Positions 43,569-53,436 are shown, numbered from the stretch's first letter. The stretch: DNA of 64,000 nucleotides from an uncultured Actinobaculum sp. (GCA_938020505.1 CALIHR010000052.1:1-64000), one strand, 5' to 3'. Notes: generated by a model not told the origin, from the sequence alone. Translations and numbers: made by a program.

Positions 43569-44219
43569 TCACCCTGTTCCTGTCGACGGCGAGGCCGACG
43601 TCGACGACCCGGGTTCCGGAGGATTCGCGGCGGTTCTAGGCTTGCGCCCGGGCGGCGCGGGGCGGCAGCCAGTCGTATAGCGCATGCCAAAGTAGTTTTC
43701 GCGTGTCAAAGACGCGTCTACATAACCGCCGTCCTGGGTGTTGTAGATATAGGGCCCATGGTCACGACCATCTGAGACGTCGATGACCTCCGTGAAACCG
43801 AAAGGGGCGACCTCCTCTTTGAGGATGGCAAGCAAGCGCGGCCAGACATCCTTGGAGAAACCGGGGGCGATCCCTTGTCGAGAATGGTCGAGATAACCGC
43901 CCTCGTGGAGGTCGTCGCACGGGTCGTAAAGCTTGTTCGGGTCCTCGTCTAGCCAGGTCCACCGCTTGGCGCCGAACTCGCCGTCGACCCTGGAGCGCAC
44001 CCTGGCCAACGCCCCCGTGAGTTGACTGCGGGCGGTTATCACGTCCACCCGCTCTCTGAAGGGCTTGCGCCCCTCGTAATACGGAGACGGTGTCTGATCC
44101 ACCGAGCTCTCCCCCTTTCCCGACGGCGTCGGCAAATTCGAGCCGGGCCCAACGGGCCCGCAGGCGCACAGGGCGCAGCAGGCAGCTGCCGCGGCGACCG
44201 CCCGCGCGACCGCGCCCAT
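43569..44219 (-). CDS. LppA-like lipoprotein (DUF4853-type)
   Basis: Predicted 216-residue exported lipoprotein: an N-terminal hydrophobic stretch and lipobox in ALCACGPVGPG, then RVDVITARSQLTGALARVRSRVDGEFG and a W/D-rich core (WTWLDEDPNKLYDPCDDL). The pattern resembles mycobacterial LppA-family lipoproteins often encoded with DUF1023/ESX-like genes. The ATG at 44219 has GGAAAGG and starts 1 nt after the stop of the broken hydrolase gene, indicating an operon. The C-terminal ~30 residues are Pro/Ser/Thr-rich. Confidence 0.72.
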   Translation of the reverse strand: MGAVARAVAAAAACCALCACGPVGPGSNLPTPSGKGESSVDQTPSPYYEGRKPFRERVDVITARSQLTGALARVRSRVDGEFGAKRWTWLDEDPNKLYDPCDDLHEGGYLDHSRQGIAPGFSKDVWPRLLAILKEEVAPFGFTEVIDVSDGRDHGPYIYNTQDGGYVDASLTRENYFGMRYTTGCRPAPPGRKPRTAANPPEPGSSTSASPSTGTG

Positions 44220-44220
44220 G

Positions 44221-45682
44221 TCAATGAGCCTTTCCAACAACGATCGACGCCAACTGCGACTGCGCATGGCTTTTGTCGACGAGATACCCGGAATGGCCGG
44301 TTGTCTTCGTGCCGGGCCCCTCCGGATTCAGCTTCTTGAAGCCCGAATCACCGTAGGGGTCCATGCCCAGGCTTCCGTTGTGATTGTAAGCAAAACCAGC
44401 GCTGACATTGGCGGTTCTGATCGGGTCGTCCTTGAAGAGGGAGACGAACCTGTGCCCCTGCGGGACGTCCATATCCCACGATCCGTTCTTCACTCCCGGC
44501 GAACCAAACACGCCGAAGTCGTCAATCACCCCGGGCCGTGCCTGCGCGGCGGCGTAACTGGCCGTCGTCGATCCGTACGAGTGGCCAAGGAGCGACTGGT
44601 GGACGCCCGACGTTCCCGAAGTCGCCGCGTTGCGCGAATCCCTGATTCCCTCCAGGAACTTCGCTCCGCGGTCGCCGCCCATCCGGGCGTCGCGGGTGCC
44701 GAGAACGGAATAATCCCACTGCGTGAAGCTCTTGCCCGGATTGCTTTCCCACGGCGCCGGCGGAGCGTCGTACCCCACCCAGCCGATCGCCGCGACCGAC
44801 TCTCCGTATTCTTCGCCTCCCGATAGTACTTGAGCTGCAAGAGTTCATCGCGGCTCAGAAGCTGGGACTCGCTCTTGCCTGGATTCGCCCTCTTGAGCTG
44901 CTCCAGACGGTCGGCTACGGGTTTGTACTGTTGGAGATCCTTGTTCAACAGTTTGCGATTGGCGATGTTTCTGTACTTCGCCTTCACGCCGTCCAGGTTG
45001 CCGACCATTTCAGGGGACTCTTCAGCCAAAGCCTGTTTTTCGGCGTCAGTGTGGGCGGCCCACCATGCGGCGACCTCCTCTGTATTGTTCGAGGGCGGCT
45101 GTTTTGGCAAGCCGGGATTCGGATCCTCCAACCTGCCCGAAGACTTCACCTTTCCGCCAGCGATCCGCGGAAGAGCGGCCTCGTAGGCCCTGTCTGCCTC
45201 GTCGGCTTTCTTGCGCGCATTGCGGACATGGACCTTGCACTCCTCGAGGTGTTTCTCGCGTTCCTTTTTGTCTTCCTCATGGTCGGTGTCCCATGGGCTG
45301 ATCAAATCGCCGAAGCTCTTTTTGATCGGATTTGGGTCGGTCACCGTGGTTCCGTCGGCGGAGATCTTGAAGCCGAAATGGCTGGCGCGAGACTCGGCTT
45401 CCATAACCATGGTCGAAACCTTGCCCAAGCCTTCCTGAGCCTCCGCAGTGGCTTTTATTAGCTCACCGATGTTTTTCAGCGGCAGGACGGTATTTCGGTC
45501 TAAGTGATCGCGCCTCTGCTGAGCCGCCGCAGCCCCTTGCCTTCCCACCCTGTGGAGAGATCCATGGTCTCTATATGGTCGCCCCCGCCCACAGCCTTCT
45601 TTCTAGAATTGACAAGCAGGTCTATAGAGGAGTCCAGGCCCTCGGGCTTCCAACGTTTGAGCTCATCCCACGTGACCATCAT
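44221..45682 (-). pseudogene. Broken DUF1023 alpha/beta hydrolase with helical N-terminal domain
   Basis: Three reading frames must be joined. Frame one (from ATG 45682) gives VTWDELKRWKPEGLDSSI and on to TGWEGKG. A missing base in a C-run at 45533-45536 shifts into a second frame (AAAAQQRRDHLDRNTVLPL, then a long helical domain to DELLQLKYYREA). Near 44830 the third frame begins with EEYGESVAAIGWVGYDAPP and the hydrolase part, including the nucleophile motif GHSYGS. Intact relatives have about 50-60 more residues at the second junction, so there is also an internal deletion. Upstream and downstream genes abut it (ATGA overlap; 1-nt gap). Such proteins are ESX/type VII-linked exported hydrolases or toxins. 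Confidence 0.78.
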
Positions 45683-45990
45683 TTGCCTCGCAGACGGCTG
45701 TCGAGACTGGAAAAACCGACGCTCGAAGAATGGTCGGCGGCGTTGTAGTCTTCGCGCGCCTTGTCGAGCGCCTCTGTGAGGGCGCACAGAGAGTCCTTCA
45801 GGCTTTTGGCCATCTTGTCGCCAAAGTCTGCGGCACGGACGACGGCGCCTCCCGATCGGCTTCCCGGCATTGCCGCTGCGACACTAGGCGTTCCTTCTAG
45901 CATTTTTACGGAACCAATCGCTTGACCGGATTGATCTGCCTCCGAGGCGGCCTTTTTCAGCAGCTGCGGAGAGACTTTCACTTTCGACAT
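45679..45990 (-). CDS. Small WXG100/ESX-like helical protein
   Basis: A 103-residue, Ala/Ser/Lys-rich protein expected to form a helical hairpin: SPQLLKKAASEADQSGQAI, then DKMAKSLKDSLCALTEALDKA. The length and layout match WXG100-type partners, though the WXG turn is replaced by a Gly-rich MPGSRSGGA region. Its stop overlaps the start of the DUF1023 gene (ATGA). It presumably pairs with the N-terminal helices of that protein for ESX-type export; no ESX core genes are in the window. Confidence 0.72.
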   Translation of the reverse strand: MSKVKVSPQLLKKAASEADQSGQAIGSVKMLEGTPSVAAAMPGSRSGGAVVRAADFGDKMAKSLKDSLCALTEALDKAREDYNAADHSSSVGFSSLDSRLRGK

Positions 45991-46485
45991 TGCTCACCCT
46001 TTCACGCACCAGCAATGACGTCACGCATGCGTGTTTATATTAAGCGTGAACCACTGTTGGATGTGACGATTATTACAGCACAACACCATACCACCCCACA
46101 CCCCCAAAATGGCAGTCCGCATTGCGGAATCGTCTCCCAAGGTTATGCAATATGCCAAACGATGTTGTTAGCCGATTGTGAGATATGCCATAGTTTCCGC
46201 GGAATCTCGTTATGTCCGCCTTCGATCACGATCAGCTGCGGACAGATTCAGCCCGCGCTCCCGAAACAAACCGCGACCACAAGGAAGCCAAAGGCTTTCA
46301 GCAAGGCCGAACACACGGAACATGTGGGCCGTCGGCGGCACGGCGAACTTGGCCGGAGTCCGGCCCCGGCTCAGACTTCCGATTTCGGCCAAGCCGTCCG
46401 CCGCCCATATCTCAATGCTTGCCTCTTCAGTTTTCCAATCTGTTTCAAGCCAAGCACGCTAGCACGCGCATATAGGCCATGCACG
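45991..46485. other. Intergenic stretch between ESX-like operon and glycosidase gene
   Basis: The first ~200 bp are relatively AT-rich (promoter of the minus-strand ESX-like operon). The remainder shows no gene, and no clear terminator for the glycosidase operon could be identified. 'Acgctagcacg' occurs twice near 46458 and 46486. Confidence 0.5.
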
Positions 46486-48801
46486 CTAGCACGTCCAGGC
46501 GATTACCGCCGCTCCTCCGCTCGGAACATGGACGGTTTCACCCGATTCGACCTGCCTGCCGTCGGGAATTTCGACTCGTGCGGTCGCGGCCGCATGCACG
46601 ACCTCGATCGTTCTCACCGCCCCGGACGCCCGCGAGGATTCGCTCGTCTTCAATGGCACGCTCACGTCCTCGCGGCCGTGATTGGTGGCCACAAGGATCC
46701 CGCCGCGCGGGCCGCGCAGGACGCCCCGCGCGAGCTGCGGAGAATCGAGGTCGACCGGCGGTTCAATCCCGGCGAGGTCGCGCACCAGCCTGTAGACGCG
46801 CCACAGGCCGTCGGCGTCGCCGTGGGCGTCGGCGATCTCGGCGGCGAGAAGCTCGATCGGATAGGCGCATACGACGACAGCCCCCCGGCCGCGCCGGGCC
46901 ACGGTCAGCGCGGGCAGGCCGGCGGCGTCGGTCGCCACCGTTCTCGCGTCGACCACGTCCAGCTCCACGCCTCGCAGATGCAGATCGTTGGCCGCTCCGC
47001 CCGCCCTCGCGGCGGCCGGCAGCTCGACCGAGACGACCTCGCCAGCTTCCAGGCCCGCGAAGGGCTCGACGGCGGTCAGCTCGAGGCGGTCAGTTGCGAC
47101 GGCCCGGTCGGCTATGCGCACGCCCGCGAATTCCGCGAGCTCGGGGATCGCCGTCTCCGCCGAGCACGAAAGGTAGAGGACGCCGCCGGCTTCGACGTAG
47201 TCGAGCGCGCCCTGCCAGAAAGACGTGCGCATGTGCAGGAGGGACGACGTCGTCGATGTGAGCGGCGCGGGAAGCAGGGCGACGGGCGTCGCGGGCCACG
47301 AATCGTCAAGCTTCTCGCGGGGAAACTGGCAGGGCAGCCCGGCGCGGGAGGCGAAGACGTAGGAGTTGAGCCACCCGCGCACCAGCGGCTTGACGTCGCG
47401 GGCGGGCTCCCATGCTTTTTCGGCCGGGGCGTACGGCCCCGAGGGCGCGTCGTCCAAACCGTAGGAGGCGCGGTCATAAGGCTTGACGTACTCATGCGGC
47501 ACGGGAATCGACGCGGGCGTCCAGGGACCGTCGCCCGCCAGGCCCTCGAGGTCGAGGGCCCCGGTCACCCGCGCGAGCTCGCTCTGAACGCGGGCGCGGG
47601 GGCGTGCCTTGCCTTCGGCGTCGAGCAGCCCGAATTGCGTCTCGTGGGGCATACGCACATATGGGGCGCGGCGATAGGCGGCGGGTTCGGCGTCGATCCA
47701 GCACCACGCGTAGAAGCCAATCGCCCCGGCCCCCAGGGAGGACCAGCACACGAGCCTGTCGTAGTCGGCGATCGCCTCGGGCGCGAACTGGGTGCTGGAG
47801 GCCCCGAATTCGTGGACCATCACCGATTTTCCGGCGCCGCGGGCGAGGGCGGTCTCGAATGCCCCCGCCATGCTCATCCGCCGCGAGCCCAGACGGTCGG
47901 CGTACAGCTCCGGCGAGTAGATCGGGTAGGGATGCACGCACGCGAAGTCGAGGGCGTCGGCGACGACGTCGGCCCGGAACGGCCCTCCGTCGACCTCCTG
48001 GGAGGCCGTGCCGATGGTCACGAGGCAGCCGGGGTGGTTCGCGCGGATCGCCTGAGTCAGGGCCGCAGTCCATTGGACGGCGTGTTCGTCGTCGGTGGTT
48101 TCGCCGTAGATCCAGAACGGCGGCTCGTCGGTGAGGTCCCAAGCGATCAGCTCGGGGCGGCTTGCCCACCTGCGAGCCAGCTGCGCGGCGTGGGCGGCCT
48201 GGAGTTTGACGAGCTCGGGGTCGGTATGCGGGTTGACGCCGCTCGCCCACGGAAGGTCCCAGTAGGCGTCGCCGACCTCGCCGCCGACGAAAAGGGCCGG
48301 GTGGAGCGTGATTCCACGGGCCTTCGCCGCGTCGAAGACTCGGTCGAGGACGGCCAGGTGCGCCTCGTCGAGGCGGCCGCGTTCGGGTTCGACGGCCGCC
48401 CACAGCAGGTCGATGCGGGCGCTCGTCAAACCGTGCTCGGCCATCTGGGCGAAGGCCCGGTCGAATGCCTCGGGGCCTTCGCGCCACGGCCAGTCCGGCC
48501 CCGACGGCGGCACGACGTGCGCGCCCACCGGGATATGCGGCTTTCCGCAGGCGTACATGAAGTGCCTGCCCATGGAGAAAGCCGAGTCCTGCGAAGGTCC
48601 CGGGGCGGCCGGCTTCTGGTCGAGTCCCGGCGCGGCCGCGTCCCGCTCGATTCGCGGCATGCCCGGTTCCTTTCCCTCCGGTTCCTTTCCCTCCGGTTCC
48701 TTTCCAGCCTCCGGCGCGGTCGAATCCGGCTCGAGCCGGGGTCCGCGTCCTCCCGGCGAAGCGCTCTGCGGCGCCTCGCCTCGATGCCCGCCTCGGCTCA
48801 T
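46486..48801 (-). CDS. Clan GH-A glycoside hydrolase (GH5/GH42-like)
   Basis: A 771-residue cytoplasmic glycosidase. The TIM-barrel part spans ~90-420: acid/base Glu226 in AWDLTDEPPFW and nucleophile Glu331 in SVMVHEFGASS, both at expected strand ends and spaced as in clan A enzymes. The second half has the trimer/beta-sandwich layout of beta-galactosidase-like proteins (WLNSYVFASRAGLPCQF, then a glutamine-amidotransferase-like region). The N-terminal ~75 residues are low-complexity, with a PEGKE repeat encoded by a 15-bp tandem repeat at 48665-48705. The ATG at 48801 overlaps the SIS gene stop. It probably hydrolyses the oligosaccharide imported by this operon. Confidence 0.85.
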   Translation of the reverse strand: MSRGGHRGEAPQSASPGGRGPRLEPDSTAPEAGKEPEGKEPEGKEPGMPRIERDAAAPGLDQKPAAPGPSQDSAFSMGRHFMYACGKPHIPVGAHVVPPSGPDWPWREGPEAFDRAFAQMAEHGLTSARIDLLWAAVEPERGRLDEAHLAVLDRVFDAAKARGITLHPALFVGGEVGDAYWDLPWASGVNPHTDPELVKLQAAHAAQLARRWASRPELIAWDLTDEPPFWIYGETTDDEHAVQWTAALTQAIRANHPGCLVTIGTASQEVDGGPFRADVVADALDFACVHPYPIYSPELYADRLGSRRMSMAGAFETALARGAGKSVMVHEFGASSTQFAPEAIADYDRLVCWSSLGAGAIGFYAWCWIDAEPAAYRRAPYVRMPHETQFGLLDAEGKARPRARVQSELARVTGALDLEGLAGDGPWTPASIPVPHEYVKPYDRASYGLDDAPSGPYAPAEKAWEPARDVKPLVRGWLNSYVFASRAGLPCQFPREKLDDSWPATPVALLPAPLTSTTSSLLHMRTSFWQGALDYVEAGGVLYLSCSAETAIPELAEFAGVRIADRAVATDRLELTAVEPFAGLEAGEVVSVELPAAARAGGAANDLHLRGVELDVVDARTVATDAAGLPALTVARRGRGAVVVCAYPIELLAAEIADAHGDADGLWRVYRLVRDLAGIEPPVDLDSPQLARGVLRGPRGGILVATNHGREDVSVPLKTSESSRASGAVRTIEVVHAAATARVEIPDGRQVESGETVHVPSGGAAVIAWTC

Positions 48802-50000
48802 TCGCATGTCGTCACCTTCGCTCCGACGTTGAACACTCCCGGCGTGGCCGAGTTCTGCGAGGCCTTCGCCCAGGCGGCCAACAGCAGCAGAACGGCGGCG
48901 CATCCTGCGTCGAGCAGCGGCGCCGTGCTGGAAAACAGGTAGTCGACGGTCAGGCCGGAAGCGGCGACGACGTCGGTTCCCACAACCGTCACCGACGCGC
49001 CTTTCGCTTCGAGTTCGCCGCGCAGGCGCGCGTCCAAGGCCGCCTGGGTCGGTTCGAGGCTGACGAGCACGACGCCGAGGCCGGGGGCGGCCAGCTCGAG
49101 GGGGCCGTGCCGGAATTCTGCGGCGTCCATCGAATGGGCGGGGACGTGCGCGGATTCCTTGAGGACGAGCGCATTGAGCTCGGCGGTTGCGATGGCGACG
49201 CCGCGGCCGAGCACCATGAGGGCCTGCTCGGATTCGTCGATCGCTGCCGCGAGCCTCCGCCCGATAGCCTCGGCGCCGTCGGCCCACTCGCTGAGTCCTG
49301 CCGCGGCCTTTTCGGCGAGCGCCTGCGCGGAGGAGAGAATCGAGGCGACGGGCTCGCCGCCAGTCAGGACTTCGGCGAGGACGTGCATGGCGAGCATCGT
49401 CGAGACGTACGTCTTGCTGGAGGGCCCGCGCTCGTCGCCCGCGCCGAGGTCGATGGACACCGCGGCCTCTTCGGCGAGAGGGCTTTGCGGCCCGTTCGTG
49501 ACGGCGACCAGCGGAACGCCCTCTTTCTTGCGGAGCTCCGCCGCCATGCGCACCGCTTCGACGCTCTCGCCCGACTGGCTCACCGCCACAACCGCCGATT
49601 CGGGGGCCAAGGCGTTCATCCGGTAGTGCAGAAGCTCGGCGGTGTGGATCGTGTTGGCTTCCACGCCGCGGCGCCCGAGGACGCTGGCCAGCGCGGTCAC
49701 GGCGTCGGCCGAGCTGCCCATGCCCGTTAGGACCAAGCGGCGACCGCCGAGCAGGGTGCGCACCCGCTCGAACTTGTCCGCCTGCTCGCCCAGGGTGCGC
49801 GCCGTGCCCAGCAGCGCGCTCGGGCTCTCGCAGATTTCTGTGAGAAAGAGATCTCTTCCGGCGGGTGCTCCGGCGGTCGCGGCGCTGTTGCCGCCGGCGT
49901 GAACGGCGGCAGTCGCAGCGACGTTGCGAGCGGCGCGGTCGGCGACGATTGCGGCGTCGTCGCGATCGGCCGTGCCGGAAGAATCTTGTGTGGTAGCCAT
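48798..50000 (-). CDS. SIS-domain sugar-phosphate isomerase/deglycase-like protein
   Basis: 400 residues with two SIS domains, like the isomerase half of GlmS and like FrlB/AgaS. Signatures include LVLTGMGSSADAVTAL, VVAVSQSGESVEAVRMA and HVPAHSMDAAEFRHGPLELA (GlmS-type C-terminal wording with FRHGP). It is therefore likely to act on an amino-sugar or fructosamine phosphate. The first ~48 residues are an Ala/Asp-rich extension. The ATG at 50000 with AAAGGA starts 2 bp after the permease stop, and its own stop overlaps the glycosidase start. Confidence 0.88.
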   Translation of the reverse strand: MATTQDSSGTADRDDAAIVADRAARNVAATAAVHAGGNSAATAGAPAGRDLFLTEICESPSALLGTARTLGEQADKFERVRTLLGGRRLVLTGMGSSADAVTALASVLGRRGVEANTIHTAELLHYRMNALAPESAVVAVSQSGESVEAVRMAAELRKKEGVPLVAVTNGPQSPLAEEAAVSIDLGAGDERGPSSKTYVSTMLAMHVLAEVLTGGEPVASILSSAQALAEKAAAGLSEWADGAEAIGRRLAAAIDESEQALMVLGRGVAIATAELNALVLKESAHVPAHSMDAAEFRHGPLELAAPGLGVVLVSLEPTQAALDARLRGELEAKGASVTVVGTDVVAASGLTVDYLFSSTAPLLDAGCAAVLLLLAAWAKASQNSATPGVFNVGAKVTTCE

Positions 50001-50002
50001 GT

Positions 50003-51046
50003 TTATCCTTTTGTTGAGCCGGCCGTCAGGCCGTCGATGAATTTCCGTTGCGCCACGATGAAAATGACGATCATTGGAACGGCAGTGACGACGGCGCCCG
50101 CCATTGTTCCCGGCCAGTCCACTGTGTTCTTGCGGGCAAGAAGGGCCAGGCCGACGGGCAGCGTACGCGTCGATTCGGAGTTCGAGACGAGGAGCGGCCA
50201 CAGGAAGTCGTTCCACGCCCCGAGGAAGGTGAAGACCGTCAGGGTCGCGATTCCCGGCGCAGCAAGCGGCAGCACGATGCGCCGCAGGATCTGGAACTCC
50301 GACGCCCCGTCCAAGCGCGCCGCCTCCAGAATGGAGTCGGGTATGGAAGCGAAGAACTGCCGCATGAGGAAAATGCCGAAGACCTGGACGGCGCCCGGCG
50401 CGATTATTCCCGAAAGCGTGTCGAGGCCCAGGAAGGGAACCCAATCGTGGAGCCACACCATCATCCTGTAGAGGGGGACGAGGTTGACCTGCATGGGGAT
50501 CATCATCGTCACCATGAGCAGGCCGAACAGGAACGACCGCCCCGGGAAGGGAAGCTTCGCGAAGGCATAGGCCGCCAGCGAATCGAAGACGACGTTGAGA
50601 ATCACCACGACGACGGCGACGATCACCGAGTTGAGGAAGTATCGGAAGAACGGCTGGTCCGTGAAGATCCGCTCGTAGGCCTTGGTCGACGCCGGGTCGG
50701 GCACGAGTCCCGTGCCCGGGGCGAACACATCCCGACTCCGCTTGAACGACGTCGAAAGCGTCCACAGCCAGGGGATCGTCATGAGCACACTGAAGACCGT
50801 GAGGCAGACGTATGTCAGGATGCGGCGCTTCGTCGTCGGCCGGAGGCGTTTGGCCCACGACGTCGCGCGCTTCTTTTCCGCCGACTTCCCGTCGGAGCGC
50901 TTCTTTTCCGCGGGCTTCTTTGCGGAAACGCCCGCCGCCTTGCTTGCCGCAGCCTCTTTTGAGGAGCCTTTTGCAGCGGAGTCTTTTGCAGCGGAGTCTT
51001 GCGCGTCGGGCATGTCAGCGCCCTTCGTCACGGCTTTGCCCGTCAT
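50003..51046 (-). CDS. Sugar ABC transporter permease (MalG-like)
   Basis: 347 residues with six membrane helices and the EAA loop SILEAARLDGASEFQILRRI. The first ~65 residues are a Lys/Ala-rich low-complexity cytoplasmic extension (AAKDSAAKGSSKEAAASKAA). The ATG at 51046 overlaps the upstream permease stop by 4 bp and has AAGGAGG. It works with the binding protein and permease of this operon; no ATPase gene is present. Confidence 0.93.
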   Translation of the reverse strand: MTGKAVTKGADMPDAQDSAAKDSAAKGSSKEAAASKAAGVSAKKPAEKKRSDGKSAEKKRATSWAKRLRPTTKRRILTYVCLTVFSVLMTIPWLWTLSTSFKRSRDVFAPGTGLVPDPASTKAYERIFTDQPFFRYFLNSVIVAVVVVILNVVFDSLAAYAFAKLPFPGRSFLFGLLMVTMMIPMQVNLVPLYRMMVWLHDWVPFLGLDTLSGIIAPGAVQVFGIFLMRQFFASIPDSILEAARLDGASEFQILRRIVLPLAAPGIATLTVFTFLGAWNDFLWPLLVSNSESTRTLPVGLALLARKNTVDWPGTMAGAVVTAVPMIVIFIVAQRKFIDGLTAGSTKG

Positions 51047-52014
51047 GAGGGCCTCCTTTCAAGCCTCATCTGGAGCGCAGACGCGGCGGCCAGGAAAATC
51101 ACCAGGAGATACGCGGCTGCGGACGCGTGGCCCAAGTCCAGCCGGTGGAACTTCTCGACGAGGTAGTAGACCACGGTCATCGTCGAGTCGGCGGGCCCGC
51201 CTCTGGTCATGACATACACCTGGTCGTACACCTGGAACGCGCCGATGATTCCGACGACGTAGACGAACAGGAGCGCGGGCCGCAAAGCGGGCAGAGTGAC
51301 GGCCCGGAAGGTTCGCCACGGCCCGGCGCCGTCGACGGCGGCCGCCTCGTACCTCTCGCGCGGGATTCCCTGCAGAGCAGCGAGGAGGATGACCGTCTCG
51401 AAGCCAAACCCCTGCCAGATGCTCGCGGCGCACACGGCAAGCAGGGCCGTGTCCGGGTCGGAGAGCCACTGGCGCCCCTCTCCCCCGAAGAACTCGATGA
51501 CGCGGTTGATCAGCCCGTCGTCGTTCAGGAGCATCTTCCACATCGTGGAGACGACCACCAGGGACATCGTCACGGGGAGGAAGAATGCGGCGCGGAAGAG
51601 GGCCTGGCCGACGCGCGCTCGATTGAGCAGCAGCGCCGAAACCAGCCCGAGGAGCGGACCGATGGTCATCGTCACGAGGGCGAAGATCGCCGTGTTTCCG
51701 GCGGCGGTTCGGAACTGTTCGTCGGCGAAGAGGTCGGAGTAGTTGTCGAGGCCGACGAACTTCGGATCGGTTACGCCGTTGTACTTTGTGAAGCTCCACC
51801 ACAGCGAGAAAGCCATGGGGAGGAAGAAGAAAACGGCGGTGAAGATCATGGCCGGGGCCACGAAGACATACCCCGCCCGGCGCTGCCGCCTTTCCATGGG
51901 CGATTTCTTCGCAGACGGCCGGCGTTTGGAGGCCGCCTTGCGGCTTCTGGCGCCCGCGCCGCTTTCGGCGTTCGCGGCCTCGTTCTCTACCGCGGCGTCG
52001 GCTGCGTCAACCAT
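51043..52014 (-). CDS. Sugar ABC transporter permease (MalF-like)
   Basis: 323 residues. Six helices follow a basic Ala/Ser/Arg-rich N-terminal segment of ~45 residues; the EAA loop is RERYEAAAVDGAGPWRTFRAV. The ATG at 52014 has AAAAGGGG upstream. It follows the binding-protein gene by 132 bp, a gap that may carry a processing or attenuation element. Confidence 0.93.
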   Translation of the reverse strand: MVDAADAAVENEAANAESGAGARSRKAASKRRPSAKKSPMERRQRRAGYVFVAPAMIFTAVFFFLPMAFSLWWSFTKYNGVTDPKFVGLDNYSDLFADEQFRTAAGNTAIFALVTMTIGPLLGLVSALLLNRARVGQALFRAAFFLPVTMSLVVVSTMWKMLLNDDGLINRVIEFFGGEGRQWLSDPDTALLAVCAASIWQGFGFETVILLAALQGIPRERYEAAAVDGAGPWRTFRAVTLPALRPALLFVYVVGIIGAFQVYDQVYVMTRGGPADSTMTVVYYLVEKFHRLDLGHASAAAYLLVIFLAAASALQMRLERRPS

Positions 52015-52146
52015 GTGTCACCCCTTTTCGCTTCGGGTTCCGCCTTGAGGGAGTTCCAGTGCGCGGACGCACGATGCCGCCCGCGTTTCGCCGGCGGCGG
52101 CGCGATCGTAGCCGTGCGTGATTGCTGCGCCGCGCCGCCTGCCGCG

Positions 52147-53436
52147 TCATTGGCGAAGAGCTTCATCGGTTTTCTTCGCTGCATCTTCTAGCGCCCCCTT
52201 GGGGGTTTTCCGGCCTCTGATCGCAGAGGCGACCGCTTTGGTGATCTCCTGGTCGATGTCCGGCCATCCGGCCACGTATGGGAACGGCGTCGCCGTGGAC
52301 ATGGCCTTTTCGAACACCTCGAAGGGCTTTTGCCCGCCGAAGAAGGGATCGGGCTGGGAGAGCTTGGGCGATTTGAGCGCGGCCTTCGTGGCGGGAGCCG
52401 CCCCCGCCTTGGTGTAAACGAGCTCTTGCTGCTCGGGTTTGAGCATGAATTGCATGAGGCTCCATGCCTTCTTCGGGTTCTTCGCGCTGGCCGGAATCAC
52501 TAGGCCGGTGCCGCCGAGGTACGAGCCGGGCTTCTTGGCGAACGGCGCCGGGGCCACAGCCCACTTCCCGGCTTGGCCGGGGACGCCGTCTTTGAGCACG
52601 CCCATCATGTAGGGGCCGTTGAGGAACATGCCGATGCGCTCGTCCGAGATTCCCGGCAGGCCCGTGGAGTCGCCTTGCGAGTCGTCCCACAGCAGGCCGC
52701 CGCTGTCGAGCAGCTTCTTCATGTACTCCATCGCCTGGACGCCTTCGGGAGACGTGAACGCCGCCTTCTTTCCCGACTTGTCGACGATCGACCCGCCGTT
52801 TTGGAAGAGGAACTGGGAGTACTGGAACGTGTCCGGGCGCACCTGCATCAGGTGCTTGTCGGGTTTGCCGTCTCCGTTCGTGTCCTCGGCCATGGCCTTG
52901 GAGACCTCGACGAGCTCGTCCCATGTGGTGGGAACCTTGAGCCCCTTGGCTTCCAGGATGTCCTTCCTGTAGTAGAGGGCGTATGCGTCGAAGTCGTATG
53001 CCAGAGCGATCTTGTGGCCCTTGTAGGTCATCGCGTCGACGGCGCCCTTGGAGTACTGGGAGTCGATGGACGCGCCGTTGAGCTTCTCGCCCGAGATTTC
53101 GGACAGGTCGGACAGAAGGTCTTGGGAGGCGTAGGTCGGCACCCACGTCATGTCGATCGTGGCCAGGTCGGGCGCCGAGTTCGACGAGAACGCGGTCGAA
53201 AGCTTCTCCTGGAAGGTGTCGTAGTCATAGACCTGGTAATCGACTTTGATTCCCGGGTGCTTCTTCTTGTACGCCTCGATGGCGGGTTTCACCGGCGTCG
53301 CCGAGCCGTAGTAGTCCCAGACGACGATCTTGTTCGCGTCTGCGTCGTCGCTCGAACAGGCGGCGAGGCTCGTGCCCGCCATTGCACATGCGGCGATCAT
53401 CGCCGTTGCGATCGCCCGTTTGCTGTGTCTCCTCAT
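52147..53436 (-). CDS. Sugar ABC transporter substrate-binding lipoprotein (family 1)
   Basis: 429 residues with a signal sequence ending in lipobox TSLAACSS, then a family 1 solute-binding domain (VWDYYGSATPVKPAIEAYKKKHPGI). The DTNGDGKPDKH stretch around residue 205 looks like a calcium-binding loop, common in CUT1 binding proteins. The ATG at 53436 has GGAG. It is the first transport gene of a GntR-controlled operon (binding protein, two permeases, SIS protein, glycosidase). The ligand is probably an oligosaccharide split inside the cell. Confidence 0.92.
   Translation of the reverse strand: MRRHSKRAIATAMIAACAMAGTSLAACSSDDADANKIVVWDYYGSATPVKPAIEAYKKKHPGIKVDYQVYDYDTFQEKLSTAFSSNSAPDLATIDMTWVPTYASQDLLSDLSEISGEKLNGASIDSQYSKGAVDAMTYKGHKIALAYDFDAYALYYRKDILEAKGLKVPTTWDELVEVSKAMAEDTNGDGKPDKHLMQVRPDTFQYSQFLFQNGGSIVDKSGKKAAFTSPEGVQAMEYMKKLLDSGGLLWDDSQGDSTGLPGISDERIGMFLNGPYMMGVLKDGVPGQAGKWAVAPAPFAKKPGSYLGGTGLVIPASAKNPKKAWSLMQFMLKPEQQELVYTKAGAAPATKAALKSPKLSQPDPFFGGQKPFEVFEKAMSTATPFPYVAGWPDIDQEITKAVASAIRGRKTPKGALEDAAKKTDEALRQ

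Noticed and set aside
45922..48942. A ~1000-codon open frame on the plus strand opposite the glycosidase gene
   Set aside because: Pure antisense of a well-supported gene; composition is Arg/Gly/Val/Asp-rich with no family motif, an effect of GC-rich codon bias.
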